This document shows positions 1 through 9,280 of a DNA stretch of 64,000 nucleotides, in pieces. The translations under genes were made by a program, and so were the position numbers. Position 1 is the stretch's first letter, and each line of letters begins with the position of its first letter. Source of the DNA: Serratia odorifera (GTDB taxonomy: Bacteria; Pseudomonadota; Gammaproteobacteria; Enterobacterales; Enterobacteriaceae); contig NZ_LR134117.1 of NCBI RefSeq assembly GCF_900635445.1, forward strand, positions 868,001 through 932,000, in the 5' to 3' direction. The notes beneath the pieces are model-generated. The model searched no databases and was not told the DNA's origin. It saw only the letters and a program-made list of their open reading frames with translations.

Positions 1-2
1 GT

Positions 3-212
3 CTCGCCGACGTGAATAATTTCCACCACTATCTGGCGACGGAATATGCGGTCGAACGGTTGCCCGACAACCAGCTGCAGGTCGACGGTCATATCTTTAC
101 CACTGCCATCTTTCCCGACGCGGTACACGCCAGCCGGGTGTGTTAGCACGCCTGGCGAGCCGCCAGCCATCGCTGGTTACGCCAACTGCTGTTTGAAGTC
201 TGCGGCAGTTAA
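3..212 (+). pseudogene. 3' end of an unidentified gene, partial at the window edge
   Basis: An open frame enters from the left edge and reads as ordinary protein to an in-frame TAG at 144-146. The same frame continues with protein-like sequence rich in Trp, Arg and Leu to a TAA at 210-212. Either the gene ends at 146, or a Trp-to-amber change or base error splits a slightly longer C-terminus. I do not recognise the family. Its role cannot be inferred from the downstream btsT block. Confidence 0.3.
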
Positions 213-219
213 CGTGTTC

Positions 220-239
220 GCCGGGGCTTGTGCCCCGGC
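220..239 (+). terminator. GC-rich hairpin after the first fragment
   Basis: A perfect 8-bp stem (GCCGGGGC with GCCCCGGC) closes a TTGT loop 7 bases after the TAA at 212. There is no T-run after it, so it is only a weak candidate for an intrinsic terminator. Confidence 0.3.
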
Positions 240-473
240 CAGTGCGCTAACCGCTCACCCGACGTTTTCAACCGCTCAATCTGCCGATCAAACCGCTTAC
301 TGAAATTCGCCTGCCATCGCTTGTCAACACAGGCCATGATGAGCTGTTCCTAAACCTGCCCCTTACCACTGGGGTCACCCACGTCGAGATCCGCACACGG
401 GCCACTGACGGTCCAGAAAATCAATAAGCGGATTAATTAATACATTTTTTGCAGATTGGAATAAGGACACCTC

Positions 474-2651
474 ATGAAACCAGAGGGAATACTCCAAACA
501 TTTACCGTGGATGCTGCTGGGAGTGCTCGGCGCCTCCTGTCTCGGCGTCGTGGCGCTGCGGCCGCGGCGAACACATCAGCGCACTGTGGATCATCGTCGC
601 GTCTATCGCGGTGTATCTGGTGGCCTATCGTTATTACAGCCTGTACATCGCCAGTAAGGTGATGAAGCTGGACGCCAGCCGCGCCACGCCGGCGGTGGTC
701 AATAACGATGGCCTGAACTACGTGCCCACCAACAAAAACGTGCTGTTCGGCCACCACTTTGCGGCAATCGCCGGCGCCGGCCCGCTGGTCGGCCCGGTAC
801 TGGCGGCGCAGGTCGGCTACCTGCCGGGCACCCTGTGGCTGCTGGGCGGCGTGGTGCTGGCCGGCGCGGTGCAGGACTTTATGGTGCTGTTTATCTCGTC
901 ACGCCGCAACGGCGCGTCACTGGGCGAGATCATCAAAAAGGAGATGGGCCCGGTGCCCGGCACCATCGCGTTGTTCGGCTGCTTTATGATCATGATCATC
1001 ATCCTGGCGGTGCTGGCGCTGATCGTGGTGAAAGCGCTGGCGGAAAGCCCGTGGGGCGTGTTTACCGTCTGTTCGACGGTGCCAATCGCACTGTTTATGG
1101 GCGTGTATATGCGCTTCCTGCGCCCTGGCCGGGTGGGTGAAGTCTCGGTGATCGGCATCGTGCTGCTGGTGGCGTCGATCTGGTTTGGCGGCGTGATTGC
1201 CCATGACCCTTACTGGGGACCGGCTCTGACCTTTAAAGATACCACCATCACCTATACGCTGATCGGCTATGCCTTTGTATCCGCCCTGCTGCCGGTATGG
1301 CTGATCCTGGCACCGCGCGATTATCTGGCGACCTTCCTAAAAATCGGCGTGATCGTCGGGCTGGCAATCGGCATCGTGATCCTCAACCCCGAGCTGAAAA
1401 TGCCGGCGGTGACGCAGTTTGTCGACGGCACCGGGCCGGTGTGGAAAGGCTCGCTGTTCCCGTTCCTGTTCATCACCATCGCCTGTGGCGCGGTTTCCGG
1501 CTTCCACGCGCTGATCGCCTCCGGCACCACGCCGAAGCTGCTGGCCTGTGAGACCGATGCGCGCTACATCGGCTATGGCGCCATGCTGATGGAGTCCTTT
1601 GTGGCAATCATGGCGCTGGTCGCGGCGTCGATTATCGAACCTGGCCTGTACTTCGCCATGAATACCCCTCCGGCGGCGTTAGGCATCACCATGCCAAACC
1701 TGCACCAGTTGGGTGGCGATAATGCACCGATGATCATGGCACAGCTGAAAGACGTGACCGTTCACGCTGCCGCCACCGTCAGCTCCTGGGGCTTTGTCAT
1801 CAGCCCGGAACAGATCCTGCAAACCGCAAAAGACATCGGCGAACCGTCGGTACTGAACCGCGCCGGCGGCGCGCCAACGCTGGCAGTCGGTATCGCGCAC
1901 GTGTTCCACCAGATCATGCCGGCGGCGGATATGGGCTTCTGGTATCACTTCGGCATTCTTTTTGAAGCGCTGTTCATTCTGACCGCACTGGATGCGGGTA
2001 CCCGTTCCGGCCGCTTTATGCTGCAAGACCTGCTGGGCAATTTTGTGCCGTTCCTGAAGAAAACCGATTCGCTGGTGGCCGGCATTATTGGCACCGCCGG
2101 CTGCGTCGGGCTGTGGGGCTATCTGCTGTATCAAGGGGTGGTCGATCCGCTCGGCGGCGTCAAAAAGCCTGTGGCCGCTGTTCGGCATCTCCAACCAGAT
2201 GCTGGCCGCCGTCGCGCTGGTACTCAGTACCGTAGTCCTGATCAAGATGAAGCGCACCCAATACATTTGGGTCACGGTGCTGCCGGCGGTGTGGCTGCTG
2301 ATCTGCACCACCTATGCGCTCGGCCTGAAACTGTTCAGCGACAATCCGCAGCTGGAAGGCTTCTTCTTCCTCGCCAACGAATATAAGCAGAAGATTGCCG
2401 CTGGTGGTGCAGACCTGAGCGCACAGCAGATTGCCAACATGAACCATATCGTGGTGAACAACTACACCAATGCCGGGCTGAGCATCATGTTCCTGCTGGT
2501 GGTGTACAGCATCATCTTCTATGGCATCAAAACGGCGCTGGCGGCGCATAAAAACCCGCAGCGCAGCGACCAGGAAACGCCTTACGTAGCGGTTCCGGAG
2601 CAGTCATCCGCCAACTCTGAGGGCGAGGTCAAAGTTTCGCCGCAGCATTAA
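474..2651 (+). CDS. btsT: Pyruvate/H+ symporter of the CstA/BtsT family (three apparent +1 indels)
   Basis: Inner-membrane carbon-starvation family transporter. The translation follows E. coli BtsT (YjiY) almost residue for residue, with many hydrophobic helices and the family motif NNDGLNYVPTN. The frame breaks three times and each break is cured by removing one base: AAA after the ATG near 477-479, an extra C near 562, and the A5 run at 2161-2165. Corrected, the protein is about 724 aa, against 716 in E. coli. The ATG at 474 is chosen because removing one A gives an N-terminus continuing into the conserved first helix (HLPWMLLG). It is followed by yjiX and yjiA, as in E. coli, where the BtsSR system controls btsT. 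No BtsR site was identified here. Sequencing error is more likely than a pseudogene. Confidence 0.88.
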
Positions 2652-2682
2652 GCGCAATTTGCCTGCATAATAACCTTAACCA

Positions 2683-2704
2683 CGGGCGCTGCATGCGGCG
2701 CCCG
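2683..2704 (+). terminator. Hairpin between btsT and yjiX
   Basis: A 7-bp stem (CGGGCGC with GCGCCCG) is followed by TTTTC. It lies in the btsT-yjiX gap and could be a leaky terminator that lowers expression of yjiX-yjiA relative to btsT. Confidence 0.45.
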
Positions 2705-2734
2705 TTTTCACCTTTCTTTCCCAGGAGAAAAACA

Positions 2735-2938
2735 ATGTTCGGCAATCTTGGTCAGGCAGGAAAATATCTTGGGCAAGCGGCGCGGATGCTGGTCGGCGTG
2801 CCGGATTACGATACCTATGTTCAACATATGCAGGACAATCATCCGGACAAACCGGTGATGACATACAAAGAATTCTTCCGTGAACGCCAGCAGGCCCGCT
2901 ACGGCGGCGACGGCAAAGGCGGCATGCGCTGTTGTTAA
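2735..2938 (+). CDS. yjiX: YbdD/YjiX family small protein
   Basis: A 67-aa protein closely matching E. coli YjiX in length and sequence, including the YGGDGKGGMRCC C-terminus with two terminal cysteines. The start at 2735 has a good ribosome site (AGGAG) a few bases upstream. Members of this family lie directly behind CstA/BtsT transporters; their biochemical role is not established. yjiA follows after 11 bases, which suggests co-transcription. Confidence 0.9.
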   Translation: MFGNLGQAGKYLGQAARMLVGVPDYDTYVQHMQDNHPDKPVMTYKEFFRERQQARYGGDGKGGMRCC

Positions 2939-2949
2939 AAGGATCCGCA

Positions 2950-3912
2950 ATGAAACCCATCGCAGTCACCATTCTGACCGGCTTTTTGGGCGCCGGCAAA
3001 ACCACCCTGCTCCGCCATATCCTCAATGAAAACCACGGCCATAAAATTGCCGTTATCGAAAACGAGTTCGGCGAAGTGCCGATCGACAACGCGTTGATTG
3101 GCGACCGCGCCAGCCGCATCACCACGCTCAGCAATGGCTGCATCTGCTGTAGCCGCGCCAACGAACTGGCGGATGCGCTGCTCGATCTGCTGGACGGCGT
3201 CGACAACGGCGAGCTGGCGTTCGACCGCCTGATCATCGAATGCACCGGCATGGCCGATCCGGGACCGATAACCCAGACCTTCTTCTCACATGAGATTATT
3301 TGCGAGCGCTTTCTGCTGGACGGCATTATTACGCTGGTGGACGCGGTACACGCCGATCGACAGCTCAGTGAGTTCACCATTTCGCAGGCCCAGGTGGGCT
3401 ACGCCGATCGCATTCTGCTAACCAAAACCGACCTCGCAAGCGACAACGAGCCGCTGATCCAGCGCTTGCAGTCGATGAACGCCCGCGCGCCGATTTATAA
3501 GGTAACCCACGGCAATATCGATCTGAACGTGCTGTTCGACATCGAAGGCTTTGTGCTGAACGACCAACTGAGCCTCAGCGCGCCGACGCCGCTGTTCCGG
3601 CGCATTGCGCAACCGCAAAACAATATCCGCTCGATAGTGCTCCACCACCCGCAGCCGCTGGAACTGATGCAGATTTCCGACGTGATGGAAGGTTTATTGC
3701 TAAAATTCGCTGATAACCTGTTACGTTATAAAGGCATATTGTCAATCAAAGACGACCCGCGCCGGTTGCTGTTCCAGGGGGTTCAGCGGCTGTACAACGC
3801 CGACTGGGATCGTGAATGGCTGCCCGAAGAGCAGCGGCAGAGCACGCTGGTATTCATCGGCATCGATCTGCCGGAGGAGGAAATTCGGGCGGAGTTCGCG
3901 GCTCTGGGCTGA
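2950..3912 (+). CDS. yjiA: COG0523 (CobW/UreG-like) GTPase YjiA
   Basis: A 320-aa cytoplasmic P-loop GTPase of the G3E family. Visible motifs are the Walker A GFLGAGKTT near residues 9-17, NEFGEVPID in the switch region, and the metal-binding GCICC motif near residue 65. COG0523 proteins bind transition metals and hydrolyse GTP, probably as metallochaperones; YjiA's own client is unknown. The ATG at 2950 is preceded by AAGGA. It is the third gene of the btsT-yjiX-yjiA block. Confidence 0.9.
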   Translation: MKPIAVTILTGFLGAGKTTLLRHILNENHGHKIAVIENEFGEVPIDNALIGDRASRITTLSNGCICCSRANELADALLDLLDGVDNGELAFDRLIIECTGMADPGPITQTFFSHEIICERFLLDGIITLVDAVHADRQLSEFTISQAQVGYADRILLTKTDLASDNEPLIQRLQSMNARAPIYKVTHGNIDLNVLFDIEGFVLNDQLSLSAPTPLFRRIAQPQNNIRSIVLHHPQPLELMQISDVMEGLLLKFADNLLRYKGILSIKDDPRRLLFQGVQRLYNADWDREWLPEEQRQSTLVFIGIDLPEEEIRAEFAALG

Positions 3913-3952
3913 CGGCGCGTCGCCAGTCATCATTCAGAGGGTTATCATCCAT

Positions 3953-5551
3953 ATGCTGTTCAAACATAAAACCATAAGTCTGTTGCTGGCCGGAACCGGC
4001 CTCCTGTCGGCAGGCAGCGCCCTGGCCGCCTCTGATACGCTGGTGTACTGCACCGTGGCATCACCGGAATCGTTCAACCCGCAGCTGTCCAGCTCCGGCC
4101 CGACGTTTATCGCCACGTCGCAGGTCTTGTACAACCGCCTGGTGACGCTGCGTGAAAGCGACAAAACGCCCGCCCCTTCGCTGGCGACCGACTGGACCAT
4201 CAGCCCCGACGGCAAAACCTATACCTTCACCCTGCGCAAGGGGGTGAAGTTCAACAGCAATAAATTCTTTACCCCGACTCGCGATTTCAACGCCGAAGAC
4301 GTGGTGTTCACGGTGATGCGCCAAAAAGACGCTAATCACCCATATCACCAGGTCTCCGGCGGCAATTATGCCTACTTCAACGATATGGGACTGGACAAGC
4401 TGATCACCAAAGTGGAAGCGCTGGACGACAACCACGTGCGCTTTACCCTCAGCCAGCCTAATGCCGCTTTCCTTGCCGACTGGGCGATGGACTTCGCCTC
4501 GATCCTGTCGGCTGAGTATGCCGATGCGATGATGAAGAAAGGCACGCCGGAGAACGTCGATAACTGGCCTATCGGCACCGGTCCTTACGCGCTGCAACAG
4601 TACAAGCAGGACTCGTTGATCCGCTACATCGCCAACCCGCACTATTGGCAGGGCGAAGTCGCCAGCAAACACCTGATATTTTCCATCACGCCCGATGCGC
4701 AGACCCGGCTGTCCAAGCTGAAAACCAATGAATGCCAGATTATTCCGGCACCGCTGCCGGAGCAATTCGAGGCCATCAAGCACGACAAGAACCTGCAACT
4801 GCACAATATCGACGGCCTGAACGTCGGCTATCTGGCGTTCAACACGCAGAAAAAACCGTTCGACAACGTGCTGGTGCGCCAGGCGCTGAGCTACGCGGTG
4901 GACAAAAAGGCGATTGTCGCCGCGGTGTTCAAAGAGAGCGGCACGCCAGCCAGTTCGCTGTTGCCGCCGGGTATGCTGGGCTACAACGGCAAGCTGCCGG
5001 AATACGCCTACGATCCGCAAAAGGCGCGCGAACTGCTCAAGCAGGCCGGGCTGGAAAAGGGCTTTGAAACCGATATCTGGTCAATGCCGGTCGCGCGCCC
5101 TTACAACCCGAACTCGCGCCGCATCGCCGAAATGATCCAGAGCGACTGGGCAAAGGTCGGGGTCAAGGCCAAAATCGTTACCTGGGAATGGGGTCAGTAT
5201 CTGGCAGGGCTACGCAAGGGTGAGCAGCAAAGCGCGCTGTACGGCTGGATGTCTGATAACGGCGATCCGGACAACTTTGCCACTCTGCTGGGCTGTGCCG
5301 GCGTGGAAAGCGGCGCTAACGTCGCCCGTTGGTGTGATAAGGATTATGACCGCCTGATCCAGCAGGCAATTAACGTGTCGGCGCCTGCCGAACGCGACAA
5401 ACTCTACCAGCAGGCACAACAGGTGTTCGCCAAACAGGTGCCCTGGCTACCGCTGGCCACCGGCAAGGTGTTTTACGCCACCCGCAACAACCTCAGTGGC
5501 TACGTGGTTGACGTCAACGGCAGCGACTTCGCCAAGGCGAAGCTGAACTAG
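3953..5551 (+). CDS. DppA-like periplasmic peptide-binding protein
   Basis: A 532-aa solute-binding protein of the SBP_bac_5 family. It has a Sec signal peptide (Lys-rich start, Leu-rich core, ALA-A cleavage region near residue 24). Long stretches align with E. coli DppA, for example LNVGYL, the run IGTGPY, and PVARPYNPN near the C-terminal third. DppA-type proteins deliver dipeptides (and in some bacteria haem) to an inner-membrane ABC permease. No permease or ATPase gene accompanies it here, so it probably uses a permease encoded elsewhere. The start at 3953 is chosen because it places the signal peptide at the N-terminus; AGAGG lies upstream. Confidence 0.85.
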   Translation: MLFKHKTISLLLAGTGLLSAGSALAASDTLVYCTVASPESFNPQLSSSGPTFIATSQVLYNRLVTLRESDKTPAPSLATDWTISPDGKTYTFTLRKGVKFNSNKFFTPTRDFNAEDVVFTVMRQKDANHPYHQVSGGNYAYFNDMGLDKLITKVEALDDNHVRFTLSQPNAAFLADWAMDFASILSAEYADAMMKKGTPENVDNWPIGTGPYALQQYKQDSLIRYIANPHYWQGEVASKHLIFSITPDAQTRLSKLKTNECQIIPAPLPEQFEAIKHDKNLQLHNIDGLNVGYLAFNTQKKPFDNVLVRQALSYAVDKKAIVAAVFKESGTPASSLLPPGMLGYNGKLPEYAYDPQKARELLKQAGLEKGFETDIWSMPVARPYNPNSRRIAEMIQSDWAKVGVKAKIVTWEWGQYLAGLRKGEQQSALYGWMSDNGDPDNFATLLGCAGVESGANVARWCDKDYDRLIQQAINVSAPAERDKLYQQAQQVFAKQVPWLPLATGKVFYATRNNLSGYVVDVNGSDFAKAKLN

Positions 5552-5570
5552 TCTGGGAATGAGATTGGGA

Positions 5571-5590
5571 TTGCCTGCGCCAGCAGGCAA
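5571..5590 (+). terminator. Hairpin after the DppA-like gene
   Basis: A perfect 8-bp stem (TTGCCTGC with GCAGGCAA) with loop GCCA lies 20 bases after the stop codon and is followed by TTCACTT. It is a plausible terminator, although the T-run is poor. Confidence 0.45.
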
Positions 5591-5682
5591 TTCACTTATA
5601 GTGGTGGGTAGCTCAAGGAGGATGGTGATCATTCTTCTGGCAGCATCAGACGGACAGCCGTGTCGTAAGGGTAAGCAGTGCC

Positions 5683-5833
5683 GTGCCGGAAAATACCGAT
5701 GTCGGCATCAGCAGAAGGAACAACGTCAGTAACGTGCTGATCTTTATGGAGTGCTCTCCTGCATGGATAGGATCCACACAGGGTGCTACGACATGGTCAG
5801 AAAGGCAGCAAAGAAGTCTTTATTGGATTATGA
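5683..5833 (-). repeat. Copy 1 of a ~150-bp direct repeat from an integrative-element gene remnant
   Basis: This stretch is about 90% identical by eye to 9189-9340. The second copy contains the 5' end of a TIGR03757-type integrating conjugative element gene. Here only the upstream region and a few first codons remain. Both copies run into the same sequence just before an immunity gene (AAAGAAGTCTTTATTGGATT in both). The rest of 5591-5844 shows no convincing gene. Confidence 0.7.
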
Positions 5834-5844
5834 AAATTTTAATC

Positions 5845-6243
5845 TCATGAAAAGACAAGGGTCGTCTTACTACCGTTGAAAATTGCTTCAAGATACTTTC
5901 GCAACAGAGCAATTTTTTCAGGCGTATTACGCACCGTTTCAGAGAACACACCTTCGAGCCTCGAGCAACCGAAATGCTCGTGTGAATCAGGTGTGATAAC
6001 CACATCTAAACGATCAGAATGCAAAATCACTTTCTCGATCGCTGCCGATGCTTCATAAGCGGACTGTGATGTTTGCAGGCCGATCCCCTCATCAATTGAG
6101 TCATTATCTTCATCATCCAACCGAGTAATGATTAGATAACTCTCAGGTGACTGCTCATTATCACCCAGAGCAACAGTGAGCACATCGTCCTCTTCATAAC
6201 ATGCCAGTACCAAGGCTTCGAATTTCATCAGGCTCATTAGCAC
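5845..6243 (-). CDS. Imm10-like immunity protein
   Basis: A 132-aa acidic cytoplasmic protein. The arrangement of a beta-strand-rich N-terminus, the motif SPESYLIITRL near residues 32-42 and a C-terminal helix after EKIALLRKYL resembles Imm10 immunity proteins of polymorphic toxin systems. It is the last of three small genes placed head to tail behind an orphan Rhs nuclease tip (7087-7566). Being third in the row, it may be a leftover from another toxin rather than the partner of that tip. The family call is from remembered pattern, not a search. Confidence 0.5.
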   Translation of the reverse strand: MLMSLMKFEALVLACYEEDDVLTVALGDNEQSPESYLIITRLDDEDNDSIDEGIGLQTSQSAYEASAAIEKVILHSDRLDVVITPDSHEHFGCSRLEGVFSETVRNTPEKIALLRKYLEAIFNGSKTTLVFS

Positions 6244-6248
6244 CTTAG

Positions 6249-6680
6249 CTAATCCAAAATTAATGAAATTTTCTGATTGGATTCATCAATGGCACAGAAC
6301 AACTCAAACACGCCCTGAGGGACCGAAAAATCTTGGATTTTCTCTCTGTTACGTAAGGCTTCTACATCAAAATCCGCCAAGTATCCCATACCGCAGATGC
6401 TCAATTTCCCCTCTGACTTGAACATCCCAAGTTTGGAGATGTTCTTTGCAAGCGTTGAGCACTGCAAGGACACCTCATACAAGCCTTCAGACACGTCAAA
6501 AATAGGGACGATGATCCCCGCTTCGGTCAACTTGTCAGCCTCATCATTAGTTGTCATAAAGGCGAGCAAATCCTTCTCTATACCGTTCTCCTTTATAAAG
6601 GACAGCAGAGGCTGTTCAGAGAAAATGACAAAACCGTAAAGCTCCGGAAAAATCCGCATATTCTGGTAGGGAAACCTCAA
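6249..6680 (-). CDS. Small protein of unknown family, probable immunity gene
   Basis: A 143-aa soluble acidic protein with no signal peptide or membrane segment. I do not recognise a family. It lies 5 bases from its downstream neighbour and 8 bases from its upstream one, in a tight row of small acidic genes behind a toxin tip. That is the typical place for an immunity gene. Its role is inferred from position only. Confidence 0.5.
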   Translation of the reverse strand: MRFPYQNMRIFPELYGFVIFSEQPLLSFIKENGIEKDLLAFMTTNDEADKLTEAGIIVPIFDVSEGLYEVSLQCSTLAKNISKLGMFKSEGKLSICGMGYLADFDVEALRNREKIQDFSVPQGVFELFCAIDESNQKISLILD

Positions 6681-6688
6681 AAGTTTAT

Positions 6689-7081
6689 CTAAACAAAAGC
6701 AACCTCTGCGGAACCAACCTTAACGACGTTAAGAGCAGTCAAGCGAGCGCCCACGCCATGCTCAACATCTCCCTCCCACCTGAACAGCAATCCAAATTCT
6801 TCATGCTCCCCGGGGAATACATAAACTTTCATCAATTCCAAACCTGTAGAGTCTGAATGATAGATATTCTTGATATACGCTTTAATTGCCGTTGTAACGG
6901 ACTTACTCATCTCATTTTGATGCTCACGTAAAAAATCAACGGAGTCCTCTAACTGCTGATCTACCTCATCAGATTCGAGATATATGATGTCAACCTCGTT
7001 AGAACCAAACCCTTCCAGAACGACCTGTGCCACCATTCCTTCATCATCTTCATAAAAGTTCAGTGTATCTTTACTCATCAC
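6689..7081 (-). CDS. DUF6985-like immunity protein directly behind the nuclease tip
   Basis: A 130-aa acidic protein. The C-terminal pattern EHGVGARL followed by VVKVGS resembles DUF6985 proteins, which often sit next to polymorphic toxins. It starts 5 bases after the stop of the WHH-type tip at 7087-7566 and is therefore the most likely cognate immunity gene for that nuclease. Its low GC contrasts with the Rhs core next to it, as expected for swapped tip-immunity cassettes. Confidence 0.55.
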   Translation of the reverse strand: MMSKDTLNFYEDDEGMVAQVVLEGFGSNEVDIIYLESDEVDQQLEDSVDFLREHQNEMSKSVTTAIKAYIKNIYHSDSTGLELMKVYVFPGEHEEFGLLFRWEGDVEHGVGARLTALNVVKVGSAEVAFV

Positions 7082-7086
7082 TTTTC

Positions 7087-7566
7087 CTACTTTTCACAAG
7101 TAAATGATTTTGCAACTTTCTTTGCTTCAGGTGTTTCGTACTTCACACCATGATGCTTCTCAAACTGACTAACAGACCCTGAGTGAGGGAAAGACTCTTC
7201 ATGCGCTGTCGTCTTCACCAGTTGCATCGTAGATGTATTCGTTTTGGGATCATAATCATCAAGATGGTGCCAAGTATAATCCGTTGGGTGAGATCTTCCC
7301 GTAATATTCCCAGAGGCATTCTCAAAACCAGCGATTTGATTTGCTGCTTTGAAGTCTCCATATCGTCCCCCTGTTAGCTTAATTTTGACTATGCTGACGC
7401 CATCTGGATATAGGGCGTCACTACCGGAGAAATCAACACCCGGATATCTTGAAAGGCCCAGCGGGTCAATCCATCCCAGCGGGTTAGGCGCATACTGATA
7501 CAGGTTCAGCCCGCCCTGCAATCCGATCGGATCTTGCGTGGTGAAACGCCCCACTTCCGGCTCATG
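7087..7566 (-). pseudogene. Orphan Rhs tip with WHH-type (HNH superfamily) nuclease domain
   Basis: Displaced 3' end of an rhs gene. It begins with the last part of the Rhs core (EPEVGRF, then DPIGLQGG and the NPLGWIDPLGL boundary) and continues into a toxin of about 115 aa. The toxin carries YTWHHLDDYDP, MQLV and a following HEESFPHSGS, the pattern of WHH nucleases of the HNH/EndoVII superfamily, predicted to cut nucleic acid in the target cell. Only about 60 codons of core remain upstream, so it can be expressed only after recombination with a full rhs gene. At 7567 the core joins a symE fragment. Confidence 0.75.
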
Positions 7567-7567
7567 G

Positions 7568-7669
7568 GACTGGCTGACGAAGTGCGGCCTTACCGGGCAA
7601 CCGCTGGCGATCAGCGTGATGCCTGGTCAGGTGGTTATTCAGTTTCATAAAATGGACATGCTTTTGTAA
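7568..7669 (+). pseudogene. 3' fragment of a symE-like gene
   Basis: On the plus strand this reads DWLTKCGLTGQPLAISVMPG and then stops at 7667-7669. It nearly duplicates the C-terminal part of the SymE-like gene at 12863-13213, which has DWLTQCGLTGQPLAISVMPG. It abuts the rhs core remnant exactly at 7566/7567, marking a recombination junction. No start codon or upstream half is present. Confidence 0.7.
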
Positions 7670-7719
7670 TATATCCAAGGAGGACCCAACAAGGATCCTC
7701 CTCCATACACTTACATACC

Positions 7720-8205
7720 TTACTCTAAATCGTCTTCTTCGACTAATCCATTGATAAATTCGTCAAAGGAAGAGGTTAATTTCTTTTGCAATACCTCATG
7801 ATTCTTGCTCATAGATACTTCCGGGTCAAATGAGTCTGTTGCATAAAAAATAACACTATCATCATCTTTATTTAAGCAAAAAAAGTTCCCTCCCCAGTCA
7901 TTTCCAAACGGTATTATGTTTGAGGGGATTACATTTTTTCTAATCATTTCATTATAACAACCATCGATCAATGAGTTAGGATTATCACTGGTCATTTCAT
8001 GATATTTAAATGGTTTAAAAGCGGCTATTTCTAAAGGTTCACAACCATCATCACAAGCCCACCACGCCCTCGAGGGCACTCCACCATTAAAAGATAAGTA
8101 ATGTGATACAAACGCTTCAGGGAAAGAATAACCTAAAGTTTTCTCTACAGATTTAATATCTGACAAATCAATATTCTTCTCACAATTCTGACAAGGATTT
8201 TTCAT
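7720..8205 (-). CDS. SMI1/KNR4 (SUKH) family immunity protein
   Basis: A 161-aa acidic protein. Visible family features are the helix containing DIKSVEKTLGYSFPEAFVSHYL, a NGG turn, and the later IIPFGNDWGGNFFCLN block, the hallmark order of SUKH-1 proteins. SUKH proteins are common immunity proteins against HNH-type nuclease toxins. It lies one base downstream of the WHH tip at 8207-8890 and is the likely partner of that toxin. The N-terminal CxxC (PCQNCEK) is an addition I cannot explain. Confidence 0.75.
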   Translation of the reverse strand: MKNPCQNCEKNIDLSDIKSVEKTLGYSFPEAFVSHYLSFNGGVPSRAWWACDDGCEPLEIAAFKPFKYHEMTSDNPNSLIDGCYNEMIRKNVIPSNIIPFGNDWGGNFFCLNKDDDSVIFYATDSFDPEVSMSKNHEVLQKKLTSSFDEFINGLVEEDDLE

Positions 8206-8206
8206 T

Positions 8207-8890
8207 TTAACACCCCGACCTTAGCGCCTTAGGAATTCGGCCCTTTAACCAACCTTTCGAATGCGATATAGCAACAGCATCTGCACTGCCATAAGACTGA
8301 GAAGGTAAATTAAAGTGCTTTTCAAATTGAGAAACTGAACCCGCATGAGGGAATGTAGCTTCGTGAGCTGATGTTGTTACCAATTGCATGGTTGTTTTAC
8401 CACTTACAGGATCGAAATCATTTAAATGGTGCCATGTATAACCAGTGGCGTCTACTTTTGATATACCAGCCAGTTTAAATGCCTCCGTGAAATCTCGTCC
8501 TCGGGCACCTTGCATTGTTATTTCTACAATATTTAATTGGTTCCCTTTGACAGGGAATAAATCTGGAGATCCAGTAAAGTCAACGCCCCCAAAAGCCCAT
8601 CCCCAAGGATCTATCCACATAAGAGGGTTAGGAGCGTACTGGTATAAATTCAACCCACCTTTCAGCCCTATCGGATCTTGCGTGGTGAAACGCCCCACTT
8701 CCGGCTCATAGTAGCGGAACAAATTATAGTGCAATCCGCTTTCGTTATCCTGGTACTGCCCGGCATAACGCAGCGGTTGATGGTAAACCGGTCCGGTGCG
8801 TTTGGCTGCACCGGCCACCGTCTGGCCGGTTAGTTTGCCGAAGGTGTCGTACTGCCCGGACCAACGTAACTGGTCGTCGGCGTCGGTCAC
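8207..8890 (-). pseudogene. Second orphan Rhs tip with WHH-type nuclease domain
   Basis: Starts inside the Rhs core (DADDQLRWSGQYDTFGKL), passes the DPIGLKGG boundary and NPLMWIDPWGW, then carries a nuclease of about 130 aa with YTWHHLNDFDP, TTMQLV and HEATFPHAGS. It is clearly related to the tip at 7087-7566 but has a different C-terminus and a SUKH immunity gene. The core part is near-identical to the intact rhs gene, so tip exchange by homologous recombination is possible. Upstream, 8895-9026 retains a more diverged piece of Rhs core (FLWEGYRLLQEQ), so this is a mosaic of two rhs genes. Confidence 0.75.
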
Positions 8891-8894
8891 TTCC
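8663..8894 (-). repeat. 232-bp core repeat shared with the intact rhs gene
   Basis: By eye 8663-8894 matches 14056-14287 over 232 bases with three substitutions and no gaps. It covers the end of the Rhs core up to the DPIGL boundary. Direct orientation means recombination would swap the ADP-ribosyltransferase-like tip for the WHH tip and remove the DNA between. Confidence 0.85.
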
Positions 8895-9040
8895 TACGCG
8901 CCCGTTGCTCCTGCAGCAGTCGGTACCCTTCCCATAAAAAGCACTTCGTTTCCGGTATTTTACCCTGTAGGTCACCGTTTGCTCGTGCGTCGCCTCAGTG
9001 CGTCATACTGCCGCTGCTGATGTTAGAGTTACTGCCTTCC

Positions 9041-9280
9041 TTACGCCTGACGCTCGGCTTCATCCAGGTTTGACGACAGCTCGCCGAACATTTGCTTCTG
9101 CAGCTGTTCCGGGCCGTCAAGATAAATCACAGATACCGAGGCATCGATGTTGCTCGGAGGGTGGTGGGAATCGGTATAGAGTACCGTGCCGGCAAGCACC
9201 GATGTCGGCATCAGCAGAAGAAACAATGTCAGTAACGTGCTGATCTTTATGGAGTGCTCTCCTGCATGGATAGGATCCAC
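9041..9280 (-). pseudogene. Truncated TIGR03757-family integrating conjugative element protein
   Basis: The 79-aa reading frame begins with a signal peptide (LLTLFLLLMPTSVLAG) and then VLYTDSHHPP, YLDGPEQLQ and FGELSSNLDEAERQA. This is the typical start of TIGR03757 proteins, exported proteins of the PFGI/SPI-7-like conjugation cluster. It is cut short where it meets the rhs remnant at about 9030-9040. It shows that an integrative conjugative element once lay here or supplied DNA. A likely start lies at a methionine a few codons inside the frame. Confidence 0.65.

Noticed and set aside
213..339. Minus-strand 42-codon frame beginning MACVDKRW behind AGGA
   Set aside because: Basic and protein-like, but no homologue recalled, ends inside the GC hairpin, and no neighbouring support.
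5632..5730. Plus-strand frame with cysteine-rich CRKGKQCRAGKYRC end
   Set aside because: Resembles the tail of small zinc-binding proteins but has no start or upstream half, and overlaps the repeat derived from the integrative element.
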